DNA of 64,000 bases from Adiantum capillus-veneris (GCA_014529385.2 CM043960.1:33626396-33690395), one strand, 5' to 3'. Counted from the stretch's first letter, positions 1 through 13,559 are shown. Notes: generated from the sequence alone by a model not told the origin. Program-made: numbers and translations.

Positions 1-535
1 TGCGATGCCTCCCTCATAGAAGCTCATGATATTGAGGTAAGTCAGAATGTGGGAATTATTGTAAGAATTTGTCCAAAACTTCTTGTGAGAGTAGACCCAT
101 GAGAGTATTCCATACGTCTCATCTACTAACATAATATGACGGAAGGGGGAGCCCTTTACACATGTCGCAATCTGCGAACGATTGAAGACTAAAGTTCAAA
201 ACAAAAACAAGTCCCTTTGCACGCGGCCGACTGTACTAGTGACCTTTTATGACAGAGGTAATGCCTAAAGCCTAAGCAGATGCTCAATGACAAGGTGGTT
301 TATCATTTTTGATTTATGATGGCAAGTATATTGCAATAGTGATGAACCAAGATAAATCAAAACTTTTTGAGTGCGCTGTGTCTATATGAAAACTCCCCTT
401 TTGTTTCCTTGCATTCCGAGCTCATTTATTCATCAAAATTTCCGATTTGATTAGTAGGCATGTAGTCAAGATGGTCTAGCTATTGGTCTTGAATTTACGA
501 TCCATGGGCATTTTGCCTCCATGTGCCATTACTTT
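1..535. other. no gene recognised
   Basis: Both strands hold only short ORFs without recognisable motifs, and no repeat structure is visible. It borders the plastid rRNA-like fragment. Further organelle-derived sequence that has decayed beyond recognition cannot be excluded. Confidence 0.5.
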
Positions 536-680
536 TCATGTTTTCACCCATTGCGAAAGATTCTCCATTGCTGTCTCCCATAGGAGTCTGGGCCGTGTCT
601 CAGCCCAATGTGGCAGATCATCCTCTTGGACTACAGCTATTGATTGTTGCCTTGGCAAATCCATTACCTCACCAACCAAC
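536..680 (-). pseudogene. rrn16: nuclear fragment of a plastid-type 16S rRNA gene
   Basis: Read on the minus strand this is a decayed piece of the 5' domain of small-subunit rRNA. On the plus strand TAGGAGTCTGGGCCGTGTCT (581-600) matches the universal 16S segment around E. coli position 340. It is followed by recognisable GTGGC, GATCATCCTCT, GCCTTGG and CCTCACCAAC blocks in the right order and spacing. CCATTGCG upstream of the conserved block resembles plastid rather than mitochondrial rRNA. Most differences from the plastid consensus as I remember it are C/T or G/A changes, which suggests methylation-driven decay after transfer to the nucleus. Only about 145 bp is present, so it cannot be a working rRNA gene. 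A bacterial source is less likely in this context. Confidence 0.85.
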
Positions 681-1000
681 CACCACAGAATCCTTTTGTT
701 GTTGTGATGCTTGAAAAATTAGCGAGCATTGCTTAGGAGACATTCGCAAATTTTCCACCAATTTTATGAAAGTGCTGCTAAAGGTGTTGCAAAATGCGTC
801 GTTTATATTAATGCGATGCTCTTAGCCGCACCTGCAAATTGTATGGCCTCGCGTAAGCAACCCTTGCAACTTCAATTTTTTTTTTTGCAAAGAACTTCGG
901 GGAGACATTTGCTCCCACGACTTCTTCGATAGAGGAAGCACACTCCCCCCCCCACCCACCGAACACACACACTGTTGTTTTTTGTAAATCTCCCCCAACA

Positions 1001-1035
1001 AACACACACACACACACACACGTGCACAAAGGCAC

Positions 1036-1126
<91 letters not shown>
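1001..1126. repeat. (CA)n and (GA)n microsatellites
   Basis: A (CA)n run at 1001-1022 is followed by an uninterrupted (GA)n run of 86 bp at 1041-1126. The Arg-Glu peptide readable through it is an artefact of the repeat. Confidence 0.97.
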
Positions 1127-1129
<3 letters not shown>

Positions 1130-1810
1130 AATGAATCTTAAATTAACGTCTTCTAAAGGCCATATTGACCATCATGCTTAATGTGATACAAGATTTGGTT
1201 TAAAAAAAAGAAATTAGAGCTGTATGTTGATGGGAGCATCCCCTCATCCTGGGCATCTTGGATCTCCCCAGCTCTGCTACTCGATCACTCAATATACCTC
1301 TGCTAGTGATTTGCCCTGTATCCATCCTCTCTAGCTCGTCTCATTTCTGGATGGAAGAACATTATGATATGCCTCTAGGTGGCGTGTCTCTTGGCGTGTG
1401 AGCCTCTCTCTCTTAGTAACCCTGCTTGGTATCATTAAATCTCCAATAGATAGAAGCCAAGCCATCTCTATTCCTGGTATCTGATAACTCTAGATAGAGG
1501 CCAAGAACCCTCTCTAAAGAGTCTCTGAAGAGATAGTGAAAGTGGCCATAGATCTCATAGTATGCTATAAAATGGCATATAGTGAATCTTTATCTCTGGC
1601 TCTCTCTAACACAACCAACACAACCTGGCCTCAATTGAAATGTCTTGATATCGTCTAGTATCAATCTCCAACTGACGTGACAAGGCTCAAATATGTTCAA
1701 TAACATGTCGTATTCTATGGGACGAGTGTCCACGCATCCTTTGTGAGCTACTGGAGAAAATGCTCTCTATTTATTGTCATCTTTGTGCTTATTTCCTATA
1801 TAGGCTGTAT
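1130..1810. other. no gene; possible LTR-like TATA box
   Basis: No coding sequence is recognisable. TATAAAA at 1566-1572 is followed by CT-rich sequence, as in many plant LTR promoters, but no matching LTR partner or termini are seen here. Confidence 0.3.
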
Positions 1811-2011
1811 TGTCACAATTGGTGATGCGGTATGCCCAACTGGAAGGAATGTGCGGAGAGGACAAGGAATTAAACCTAGAAGATAGGCTGATGGGCATAA
1901 GCGGTTAGGGATTAAAATTCATAACCCCTACCAACTTATGGAGCACGGACCATGCTACAGGTTTGGACATGTGAGAAATCAATAGCAACACACGAACAAA
2001 ATCTACAAGTA
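1811..2011 (+). mobile_element. LTR 5'-end fragment (family G2, plus orientation)
   Basis: It starts TGTCACAATTGGTGATG and resembles, over about 200 bp, the reverse complement of the sequence ending at 4717 (TGTCACAAGTTGGTGATG). Shared landmarks include AACTGGAAGGAAT and ATGGAGCAC. The two copies point toward each other across the microsatellite and the solo LTR. This copy runs into the simple repeats at about 2012. Confidence 0.6.
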
Positions 2012-2799
<788 letters not shown>

Positions 2800-4181
2800 T
2801 GTAATGGAAATGGCCTATGAACTTTGAGAGTAGCGGAAATTAGAGATAGTACTTTTGTGGAATTACTTTGTGAGCATAGAGGCCGGTCCCCCCTCCAATA
2901 GGCATTTGTACTATAGTTTCTCCCATCAAGAGAGACTTGGTACAATACAATCTTTGTGTTCCTTGTGACCTAGGTGATGCTATGGAGATGGAAAGCTTCA
3001 TGCATTAGGAGCATAACATGAACTTTGTAAAAATCATTAACTATCCCAAGGCCTCAAACACCTTCAAAGGTGGAGAGAGCTAGCAGGGAATGAGGGTAGG
3101 TAAGAGGAAGAAGAAACATTTCATGGGAGAAAGAATTAGTTCCTCAGTTATCATCACTCTCTTGCTAGCATACATAATAGCATAGTAAAATGAAGATGGA
3201 GAAGATGACAAGCTTAAGCATTGAAGCATGGCTCTTGGTTGGATTTGTACTACATGGCCAAGAGTATTGGTGTAGGCTCTCAACTTCTCTACTTGCTTGG
3301 AGAAGGAGATGGAGCTCTTGCACTTTTCACTTCACACAATGAGAGTGTGTGTGAGTGTGTGTGGGAGAGTATACCCCCCAAGCATGCCCCTAGCTTCCTT
3401 GGTCAACCCCCCTTGTAGCTCATGCTTGAAGCTCATTGGACCCCTAGCCAATCACAAGCAAGAGGCATATCAAGAAAGCATGCTAGTCTTGGGACAAGTG
3501 TCCCCCTTTTCCCTTTGAAAGAGATGATAATTGCAAAAAAAATAAATTAGATTAACTAATTTGTCATTGGACCCCTTGGGAGGCCAACCAATAGGCTTTA
3601 GGCACACCATGAGGGCAACATGAGGAAGAACTTGACAAGTGTCCCATTTTCTTTCTTTTGACCAAGCTTGCCTTGTGTGAGGGTGTGTGTGTTCTCTCTC
3701 TAGCCGTCTCTTGTAGGGATAGTTGTTGACTTTTTGAACACCTTACCCTCAAGAACCTTAGTCAGCAAGCATGACAAAACACCTCAAGCTTGGGTAGTGT
3801 CTCACAAGCACCTCAAGCATCTTAGTCAGCAAGCATGACAAGCACCTCAAGCACCTTAGTCATGAAGCACGACAATCACCTCAAGCTTGGGCCGGGTTTC
3901 CACCTCAAGCTCATCCCTAGCTTACCTAAGGTCAAAGGACTTTTAAAGACTAAAACTTGGAGGTCTTTAATGAAGCTAACCCTAGGGTCTTTAAGCTCCA
4001 TTAGCATTTATCTTTGATAGACCATCTCCCATTTGGACCCATTACCTTTGGTCCCGTGCTGAGATGCATCTAAAGCACATACCTATATTCTAACCCTCGT
4101 TCCCGTTTATTCTCCCACATTAAATGATCAGTTTAATATGAAATTAACATTTGGGTTGGTTAGATATTAGATTTTATCACA
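2800..4181 (-). mobile_element. solo LTR of Ty3/gypsy family G1
   Basis: On the minus strand it begins TGTGATAAAATC and ends CCATTTCCATTACA, the same termini as the LTRs of the element at 11-17.6 kb (which begins TGTCATAAAAT and ends CCATTCCCATTACA). Internal landmarks match 11.2-11.7 kb and 23.6-24.6 kb in reverse order. Length is 1,382 bp. No internal region is attached on either side. Flanking pentamers are CGACA (2795-2799) and CAACA (4182-4186); they differ by one CpG-to-CpA change, so a decayed target duplication is plausible. This suggests LTR-LTR recombination rather than truncation. Confidence 0.8.
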
Positions 4182-4186
4182 CAACA

Positions 4187-4733
4187 CAACGGAGTTCCAT
4201 GCCTAGATGCACTTGCCCCAAAGATTAGTGCCCCTTCAGGTATTTCTTTATTATTGAGTGGCAAAGGTACAACTATAGAGGGCCCTCTTCTCCAAGACTC
4301 TGCATCTAGATTCTCTATAGAGTGAGGTCCCAAGGGTCTTTATAAACTTACAAGGGATGCCCAAAATCAGAGCCCCAAAAGCTTCTATGCCAAAATAATT
4401 CACACCGAAAGCATTTTCTCTCAAAAGCATGGCACCCAAATTGCCCAAAATAGTCACCGCAAAACGTGGAAACTCATACAACTTGCCACACCATCAGCCA
4501 ACACAATCAACAAAAATCTAGCCTAGAGTTCAAGATTTTTAATATAGGTTTTAGGCCCCTCAGCCGGTGCTCCATGAGTTGGATAGTGTTAGAGTTTTAA
4601 AACTCTAACCCCCTAGGTCCCATGGTCACAACTTTAAGTTCTTTTGGGTCCAGTTTCTTGTATTCCCAAGCCAATTCCTTCCAGTTGTGGACATTGCCAC
4701 ATCACCAACTTGTGACATTCCCCCCTCTAGAGA
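4187..4733 (-). mobile_element. LTR fragment (family G2, minus orientation) with polypurine tract
   Basis: On the minus strand CTCTAGAGGGGGGAA (4718-4733), a typical polypurine tract, is followed by an LTR starting TGTCACAAGTTGG at 4717 and reading toward lower coordinates. It resembles the plus-orientation copy starting at 1811. The LTR is interrupted at about 4186 by the solo G1 LTR. No protein domain was recognised on the internal side (above 4733). Confidence 0.6.
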
Positions 4734-5683
4734 AAGAAATATACTTGCCCTGGATTATGCTTGCAAAATAGCCAAAGGACAAAAACTTTCTTCATGATCA
4801 GTAGAAATTGACTATAGGTACGTAGACACCAAACTCCACAAATCCAACACTTTCATAAAGACATCGGTCATTAATCAATCACATTTATGTCAATGGTCTC
4901 AGATACAAATCATGATCATTGTAGCCTAATTATCAATCACATCCAGATTGCGTTGATCTTTTCACGGATGTCTTGATCTACTAAATCTTGTCGCTATCAG
5001 CATGTCCGTTCTTTTCACATTTCAAGAAACCCATGCCTATGACCATTCTCACAAGATAGTACATTCACATAGCATGCAATTCACAAAATCACACACTTAG
5101 TTCGCACTGAACATTGTGTTTCAATCTTCAATCTACCTATCTCATCTAGCTAACATGCATACCAAAACCCTACTTTGCATGACCCATAAGCCTCTGAATG
5201 TATTTAGACTTCTTTTCAAACAAAACTGTTGTATATTTTTTGGAAATCCACAACAAAACCACTCAATCTGGTCGCTCAAAGTGATCCTCCGGAGCAAGGA
5301 CACTGGCGAATATGAAAATGTTAAATTTAAAGATAAATTCTCAAGAGGCATGAACGTTTCCATGCTTGATTGACTAAGGCTTGAAGTATTCAATTCAAAT
5401 CAAACGACTTAAGAATCATAAACTACACATGCTTGATTTACTAAGTGCTTAAAGTATTCAAATTAAACCAAATGACTTAAGAAGCATAAAAGACACATGT
5501 TCAAAAACTTCTCCAAATGTGTCCCTCATGATGTGCTTGAGTCCTATTGGATAGTCTTTAAAGGGGTCCAATGAGAATTTAGATGCATAAAAATAAATAA
5601 TTCAGTTCTTTCTCTCAAAGAGGAAAACTAGAGTGCTTCGTTAGCTATGTTCCATCGAATTGAGATTGAACAAAATATTGGAG

Positions 5684-5725
<42 letters not shown>

Positions 5726-6190
5726 GAGAGAGAGATTTCATGAAAGAGTGTTAGATTTTTTTACCTGAGAGTGTTTGGGATTCCAATCATCGTGGTTCAG
5801 TGGTGTACCTCCACAAAAATTGGTTACTGATCATAATGCTTCAGAGGGGTATCTCGCGAGGAACCACAAGGAGTGTTAAAGAGTTTTGTCAAGCTCAATG
5901 TTCATGATCATACAAGATGTCAATGTTATTGTTTGTTGTTCCATTTCTATGTTTCAAAAAAAAAAAGAAAACATGCAAGTCTCCTTGCATGGGGGAGTTT
6001 GCACAATTGTCCCCAATTTTTATAATACGAGGGAACGTGCCATTCCCACTGCAGCGTGCAATTTTCAATGCGTTCATTAACTACGTTCTTAGTGTCAAAA
6101 ATCAAAAAATGATAATGCTTACTCACCGCGAGATTGAATGTCTATCGCCAATGGACTTTCTTGCATCAACGATGTTGGGCATCTGCTGCA
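4734..6190. other. no gene recognised; (GA)n microsatellite
   Basis: Short ORFs on both strands (for example at 5116-5393) overlap each other and lack family motifs. A (GA)n run occupies 5687-5722. CATGCTTGATTGACTAAG at 5362 and a close variant at 5428 show a small local duplication. Nothing else is supported. Confidence 0.5.
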
Positions 6191-6199
6191 CTTAACCCG

Positions 6200-9100
6200 C
6201 TACAAGAGACGACACCCCAGGGAGGATACCCTTCAAGAATTTTTTGTGCTATTGTGAGGATACCACATTGTGTGTACATATCGATCAAACCACCAGCAAG
6301 CATGAAATTGTACTCCCAACAAACGTTGACTAGCGATCATGTCGTGAATTCTAATATCTATGGCTGTGTACGTGATTGCATCTGCTGACCCGCATGCCTT
6401 CCATATTCTTGTGTAGGCGTAGTTGATTGCATCTGGATAGAGACCCTTCCCGTGTTCTTGTGGTGGCATTCCGCAGAAGAAGCTCCTCGAGCACTTTTCG
6501 TGCGTTCTGAAGAGCACCATATGTGACGTACACATAGTCTTAGGCAAAGCCAAACACAACTTCTTTTCTGTATCGCTCATTGGCCTTGCTCTTGTTGCGC
6601 ACATCCCACAATGAGTGCATTCAAGGAGTCCACACTGCAGATAGAAAGATGAAAATAGCCTAGAGCTTTCTGCGCTTAATCCTGCTGTGCGTATCCCGTT
6701 ACCAATGCATTGAAAGAGACGCCATTCCCATCATTAATGCATTCGACAAACAACATTTTGGGCAAAATGGTCATGAAGCACATGCCCATGCCATATTGCA
6801 TCTTTGAAATTAATTTCAGAGCTTCCTCACTTGCCCTTGCTTGACATAATTGGATATAAAAGCACTCCAGGAGACTTCGGTTGGTGAGAAACCGTCACTT
6901 TTCTAAAGCGCAACACACGTGTCATACTTATCGACCAAGAATGTGCCAAGCATGACATATTATTTCAAAAACCTCTGAACAACAATAAAAAGCAGATTTT
7001 TTGTGCCCGTATCAGCCTCTTGCATAGAGACACATGCCTTCAATGTGGACAAGTAGGTGATACCATATGGAGAGAGGCCCACATCGGCATCTTGTGTACA
7101 AGCATATGCCTTTAAGATGCACGCGTATGTGATTGCATCTGGAAAGAGGCCCTCACTTCAGATCCGCTGGAAACAGCCGAGAGCTTTCTGTCCGTGCTCT
7201 TGTTGCGCGTATCTTGCAATCAATGCACTCCAAGAGATGGCATCAGGAATGTGAAGCTCCTCAGACACGTTTTGTGCTTTCTAAAGTGCATCACATTCAG
7301 CATACATATCGACCAAGGCATTTCCAAGCACGTGATTTTTTTGCAACAGCCCTTAACTAACAATAGCAGAGCGAATTTTAAAGCCCATATCGGCATCTTG
7401 CATACAGCCACATGCCTTCCAGATGCACGCGTGTGTGATTGCATCTGGAGAGAGGCCCCCGCTTTGCATCCGCTGAAAATAGCCGATAGATTTCTGTCCC
7501 TACTCTTGTTGTGCGTATCCCGCAGTCAATGTACTCAAAGAGACGCCATTCCGGACATGAGCTCCTCAGGCACGTTTTGTGCTATCTGAAGTGCACCACA
7601 TTTAGCATACGTATCAACCAAGGCATTGCCAAGCACGACAATGTCTTGCAACAGCCCTTGACTAACAATAAAAACATGAATTTTCAAGCCCATATCAATA
7701 GACCACAACTTCCGGCGCGGCCCATGTCGGGCATATCCTACAGTCATAATGTTCCAAGAGACAACATCCCGCACCACATTTGGCATACATATCGACCAAG
7801 GCATTGCCAAGCATGGAAATTTTTTGCAATAGCCACTATTAAAGAGAATTTTTAAGCCCATATCGACATCTTGCGTACAGCCACATGCCTTCAAGATGCA
7901 TGCGTGTGTGACTGCATTTGGAGAGAGGCCCCCGCTTTGCATCTACTGAAAACAACCGAGAGCTTTCTGGCCTTGCTCCTATTGCGTGTATCCCGCAATC
8001 AATGCACTCCAAGAGACGGCATTTGGGAGAGAGACCCTGCCTGCGATTGCATCTGTTGTCTCGCATGCCTTCGAGATGCCTGCATAGGCATAGGTGATTG
8101 CATCTAGAGAGACCCTGCCTAGCATTGAGACAGGAAGCTCCTCAGCCACGTTTTGTGAGGCCCTGTCTTTGCATTCAACAGCCTCTGACTAACAATGTAA
8201 TTGTGAATTTTTGTGCCAATACAAGCTTGTGTAGAGATACCTGGCTTCATGTATGCATACATGATTGCATCTGGAGAGAGGCCATTACTTCGCATCTCTA
8301 AAAATAGAATAGAGCTTGCTGGCCCTACCCTTGTGGAGCAAATCATTCGATTAGTGCATTCCAAGAGTCCACACTTAGGACATGAAGCTCCTCGAACACT
8401 TGTGTAGAGCCGGATGCCTTGACTGAATTTGGAGAGATATTCTTGCTTTGCATCTGCTGAACACAACCTAGAGCTTTCTTGCCCTGTTCTTGTTGCGCAC
8501 ATCCTGCAATCAGTGCATTCCAAGGGGCGACATTCTGGACAGAAAAGTGCTCTAGCACTTTTTGTGCTCTCTCAAGCACACCACATTCAGCATACATATC
8601 GACCAAGACAGTCCCAAGCATGGAATCTTCTTCCAACAGCCATGTTCTTGTTGTGTACATCCTGTAATCAATGCATTCAAAGAGGCAAACATTCCGGACA
8701 TGCCTTCATGAATGCATACATGATTGCATCTGGAGAGAGGCCCTCACTTCGCATCTACTAAAAATAGAATAGAGCTTTGCTGGTCCTGCCCTTGTGGAGC
8801 AAATCATTCGATCAACGCATTCCAAGAGTCCACACTCAGGACATGAAGCTCCTCGAACACTTGCGTAGAGCCACATGTCTTGATTAAATTTGGAGAGATA
8901 TACTTGCTTTGCATCCGCCAAAAACAACCTAGAGATTTTTTGCCCTGCTCTTGTTGCAGACATCCCGCAATTAGTGCATTCCAAGGGGCGACAATCCGGA
9001 CAGAAAACTGCTCTAGCACTTTTTGTGCTCTCTCAAGCACACCACATTTGGCGTACATATCGACCAAGACAGTCCCATGCATGGCATCTCCTTTCAACTG

Positions 9101-10860
9101 CCATGTTCTTGTTGGGCAGATCCCGCAATCAATGCATTTCAGGAGGCGACATTCCAGAAAGGAAGCTACTCAAGCGCTTTTTGTACCCATAACAACTTCT
9201 TCAGTAGAGCTACATGCCTTCATGCATGCGTACGTGATCGCATCTGGAGAGAGGCCCTCACTTCGCATCTGCTGGAAATAGAATAGAGCTTCCTGGCCCT
9301 GCCCTTGTGGAGAAAATCATCCAATCAGCACATTTTAAGAGTCCACACTTAGGACACGAAGCTCCTCGAGCACTTGCATAGAGCCACATGCCTTGATTGA
9401 AATTGGAGAGATATACTTCCTTTGCATTTGCTAAAAACAACATAGAGCTTTCTGCCCCTGCTCTTGTTGTGCACATCTCGCAATCAGTGCATTCCAAGAG
9501 TTGTCATTCGGGACAGAAAGCTCCTTAAGGACAGAAACGCTTCCCCAAGAGCATCGGACCAGCTATGTGCTCATTAATTCTCTCACCCATGTCAACGACG
9601 TTGCAAAAGGTCAATGGCCTTCAAGGTGCAAGAATATGCATTCAGTAGCCTCTGACTAACAATATAATTGTGAATTTTTGTGCCCATACAAGCTTCTTGT
9701 GTAGAGATACATGGCTTTATGCATGCATACATGATAGCATCTGGAGAGAGGCCCTTGCTTCACATCTGCTAAAAACAAAATAGAGCTTTTTGGCCCTGTC
9801 CTTGTGGAGAAAATCATGCAATCAATGCATTCCAAGAGTCCACATTCATGACATAAAGCTCCTCGAGCACTTGCGTAGAGCCACATGCCTTGAATGAATT
9901 TGGAGAGATATACTTTCTCTGCATCCGCTAAAACCAACCTAGAGCTTTCTTTGCTCTTGTTGTGCACATCCCTCAATCAGTGCATTCCAAGGGGCGACTT
10001 CCGGACAAAAAACCGCTCTAGCACTTTTTGTGCTCTCTCAAGCACACCACATTTGACATACAAATCGACCAAGACAATCCCAAGCATGGCATCTTGTTTC
10101 AATAGACATGTTCTTGCCGTGCACATCCCGTAAAATCAATGCATTTCAAGAGGCGACATTCTGAAAAGGAAGCTCCTCAAGCACTTTTTGTGCCGATATC
10201 AGCTTCTTGCGTAGAGCTACATGCCTTCATGCATGCGTACGTGATTGCATCTGGAGAGAGGCCCTCGCTTCGCATTTGGTGAAAACCCTTGTGGAGCAAA
10301 TCATGCAATCAGCGCATTCCAAGAGTCCACACTTAGGACACGAAGCTCCTTGAGCACTTGCGTAGAGTCACATACCTTGATTGAATTTAGAGAAATATAC
10401 TTGCTCTGCATCTGCTAAAAACAACCTAGAGCTTTCTGCCCCTGCTCTTATTGCACAGATCCCGTAATCAGTGCATTCCAAGAGGCGACATTCCGGACAG
10501 AAATCTCCTCAACTTCATTTTTTGTGCTTTCTCAAGCACACCACATTTGACATACATATCGACCGAGACAGTCCCAAGCATGACATCTTCTTTCAACAAC
10601 CCTGTTCTTGCTTTCCACATCCTACAATCAATGCATTTCAGGAGGCGACATTCTGGACAAGAAGCTCCTCCAGCACTTTTTGTGCTTTCTCAAGTGCACC
10701 ACATTTGGCATACATATCAACCAAGGCAGTGCCAAGCACGACATATTTTTTCCTCAGCCTCAATTTTCATGCGTAGAGCCACGTGCCTTCAAGATGCATG
10801 TCTAGGTGATTTGCATCTAGAGAGAGGCCCTCGCTTCGCATCCACTAAAAACAGATGACA
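6200..10860 (-). pseudogene. degenerate PPR (pentatricopeptide repeat) array
   Basis: The minus strand encodes many copies of PLS-type PPR motifs in shifting frames. Clear examples are GTVLVDMYAECGVLERAQKV and APWNALIAGCAQQEQGKKAL (8343-8660), [20 protein letters not shown] (8804-9097) and VSQGLLQ, LSPNA and ILKACG strings (7535-7942). PPR proteins bind single-stranded RNA in plastids or mitochondria and act in editing, splicing or stability. The strings match the fern style of PPR protein. Frames change every 200-400 bp and stops are frequent. I found no DYW or E domain and no credible start codon, so this is a dead and expanded locus. Minus-strand transcripts could still exist. Confidence 0.85.
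8340..10500 (-). repeat. tandem PPR-containing units of about 0.5 kb
   Basis: The phrase CATTCCAAGAGTCCACA or a close variant, followed by GACA(T/C)GAAGCTCCT, recurs at about 8356, 8817, 9328, 9827 and 10314. Spacing is about 461, 511, 499 and 487 bp. Each unit carries several PPR motifs in the same order. This indicates duplication of a multi-motif block, not of single 35-residue repeats. Confidence 0.85.
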
Positions 10861-10887
10861 TTCCAAACAGAGGGAGCTTTTGATGGT

Positions 10888-10960
10888 GTAGCTTTTTTTA
10901 GAGATTTTCAACGCTGGGGTTTTGACGGGTAGTTTTTTTTAGAGCTTTTCAGCGTTGGAG
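10888..10960. repeat. imperfect tandem duplication, about 41-bp period
   Basis: GTAGCTTTTTTTAGAGATTT followed by TCAACGCTGG is repeated with few changes as GTAGTTTTTTTTAGAGCTTT followed by TCAGCGTTGG. It lies just before the truncated LTR. Confidence 0.75.
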
Positions 10961-11019
10961 CCACGTGGGCTAATGACAGGCTAGGGATTGAAAATTGCCC
11001 ACTACGCTAACAAAGTAAA

Positions 11020-11055
11020 GAGAACACATGTCCCAAATGATATAATTAAATATTA

Positions 11056-11117
<62 letters not shown>

Positions 11118-11140
11118 GTGGACCAAGCATGAGAGGGGGG

Positions 11141-11205
<65 letters not shown>

Positions 11206-11896
11206 TCTCTCATTGTGTGGAGTGCAAAGTGTAGGAGCTCCATCTCCTTCTCGAAGCGTGTTGAGAAGTGGAGAGCCTACACCAACAATCTTGGCTATGG
11301 AATGAAAATCCAACCAAGAGCCATGCTTTAATGCTTAAGCTTGCCATCTTCTTCATCTTCACTACTATGCTATTATGTTATGCTAAGCAAGAAGAGTGAT
11401 GATAAGTGAGGAACTATTTCTTTCTCCTATGAATGATTCTTCTTCCTCTTCCCTACCCTCATTCCCCGGTAGCTCTCTCCACCTTCAAAGGTGTTTGAAG
11501 CCTTGGGACCGTGGCTTGGGATAGTTAATGCTTTTTGCAAAGTTTATGTTATGCTCGTGATGCATGAAGCTTTCCATCTTCATAACATCACCAAGGTCAC
11601 AAGGAACACAAAGATTGTATTGTACCAAGTCTCTCTTGATGGGAGAATCTATAATACAAATGCCTTTTGGAGGGGGGACCGGCTCCAAGTAAATCCGATC
11701 CTCAACTATTGTCATGTTCTCTAATACTCTCTCTCTTGCAAAAGTATTATTCATGCCAAATTAATTAAGTACTATGTTCATGTTGCTACCATCAATTAAG
11801 TTCACCCTCTATGTTCTCAAAGTGATCTTACAAAAATGCTCACTTTTATTCTCTTAATTTCAATATTCTCAAAATTCATAGGCCATTCCCATTACA
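11020..11896 (+). mobile_element. 5' LTR, 3' portion only (family G1)
   Basis: Homology with the other G1 LTRs starts near 11020 (ACACATGTCCCAAATGATAT) and runs to the terminal CCATTCCCATTACA. It contains a (GA)n run at 11061-11115 and a (CA)n run at 11144-11204. The G1 copy at 23.9 kb has the corresponding GT and CT runs, so both are part of the family's LTR. Confidence 0.85.
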
Positions 11897-11897
11897 T

Positions 11898-11910
11898 TGG
11901 TATCAGAGCA
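11898..11910 (+). other. primer binding site, initiator methionine tRNA
   Basis: TGGTATCAGAGCA lies one base after the LTR terminus CA. It is the standard plant gypsy primer site, complementary to the 3' end of initiator tRNA-Met. Confidence 0.9.
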
Positions 11911-12241
11911 TTTGTTTTCTCTTTTCTTGCTTAAGAAGAGAGGTTCTTATGTAGTCTATTAATGATTGATTTTGTTAATTATATTAGGGTAAGTGGGATT
12001 GGGATCTATTATCGGTTTTGTTGAGCCCACTATGTGGGATATGGTGCACACCTTGGGAGATTTGGTCATGATAATGGGGTCTTTTTAGACTTGCCTAAAA
12101 GGAGCTATCCCTCGGCAATTCTGCTATGTTAGTTAGACCCACCCCACTACTCTCTATAATTAACCAATTCGAGCTATGGGTGTAGATACTTAAGTGCTTA
12201 TTTTTTGAAAGGCCAAGAGGAGTAGCAACTAAGGTTTTGAA

Positions 12242-13412
12242 TTGCCAAAGAATACACTAAGTAAACACATAAGTATAATTAGCATGCCTGACAATAACCA
12301 AGAGAGTAGAATAAACATTGATAACTTTGATTTTGCACATGAAGGTGCTATTGATGATGCCCCCATGTTTATCAATTATCTTGTTACTCAAGCTATGGGA
12401 AACCCTACCTTGCAAGCCAAAGTTACTCAACAACTTCGTGCTTATGGGATTTCCCTTCCTCTCCCAAGATAAGGAAGAGTTTAGGAGGCCTCTTGATGAG
12501 ACTCCCAAAAGAAGACTCTCTCCCATAAGAGAGGAGGAATCCAAAGAATGAGAAAGAAGTGAATCCCTAAGTTCCTCTAAAGATGTGGCTCCATGAAGAT
12601 GGCGGTCTAGACTATTGCCAAATCCTCCCAAGAGGAAACGGTCAACCCATAGTCCTTCTCCTCGTCACTCTGAAAGGGAAGAGAGGAAACAAAGGAAGAA
12701 AAAGGCAAGAAAGAGGTCACCCTCTTCTCCTTCTTCTTCACCTTCCTCCTCTTCCGACAAAAGCAATAGATAATCTCTTAAAGAATACAAGAGGAGAGGA
12801 CATCACAAAACTTACCGAGCATGGCGAAGGTCTCAAAAGCTAAAGAATTCAAAGAGGGAGGAATGAGTATCTCTTTTCTCACCTATGATGGCACCTTTGG
12901 TGCCACAGACAAAGTATTGGCCTTCATCCAAAAATTTGATGCGGCCTTTGGAGACGAGGGATTAATGGAGTCCTCCAAGCTACACCATGTAGCTATGCAC
13001 TTCCAGCAATCTACTCGTCAATGGCGGGATAGACTTCGTGGAAATGGCGAGGCCCAGAAACGATGGAAAACTCTACGAGTTTCCATCATGAAGCAATTCC
13101 TTGCAAGCGATGCCAAGGACAAAGTGCTTACCGAATTGGCGGAGCTTGAAGATGCTCTTTAACGAATCTATCCATAAATATGTAGACAAGTTTTGGGATT
13201 TAGATTTGAAAGCTATAGTCTTTCAAAGGATAGACTTCGTCAAACAAAAGAAAAATTTTTGTGTGAGATTACCTGAAGAAATGGCCGAGTATGTCAAGTC
13301 ACAATGGCCTAGCACTATTACCAAAGTCATCCACCACACTACGGTTGCTTCAAGGATCAATTTCCAAGAAGGGTCGATAAGAAATTTCAAGCCCATGGAA
13401 AACAAGGATTGA
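12242..13412 (+). pseudogene. gag: gag of G1 element (frameshifted)
   Basis: The capsid-like region starts with an ORF at 12242 (76 residues) and continues in other frames. A basic, Ser-rich linker (KKARKRSPSSPSSSPSSSSD) lies at about 12690-12765. A capsid segment follows at 12821-13162 (113 residues, with LTYDGTFGATDKVLAFIQKF and RQWRDRL) and continues after a frameshift near 13160 to 13412 (CVRLPEEMAEYVKSQWPST). The pattern of a W-R-x-L core followed by an F-x-x-x-L-P segment fits retrotransposon gag. At least three frame breaks are present. Confidence 0.8.
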
Positions 13413-13559
13413 AATGAAGCTAAAGGGAAGAGCAATGCTCAAAACTCTTCCCAAAGGCAACACCAACCCCAACACTAACACCAACACCAACACCAACAAA
13501 GCCAAGGAGAAAGGAGCTTACAAAGGTAAAAATAAGCTTTCTCCCGAAGAATTATAGGC

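Noticed and set aside
536-680. Functional rRNA gene
   Set aside because: Only about 145 bp with many changes in conserved positions.
5116-5393. Overlapping ORFs of about 85 codons on both strands
   Set aside because: No motif, no promoter and no homologous copy in the window.
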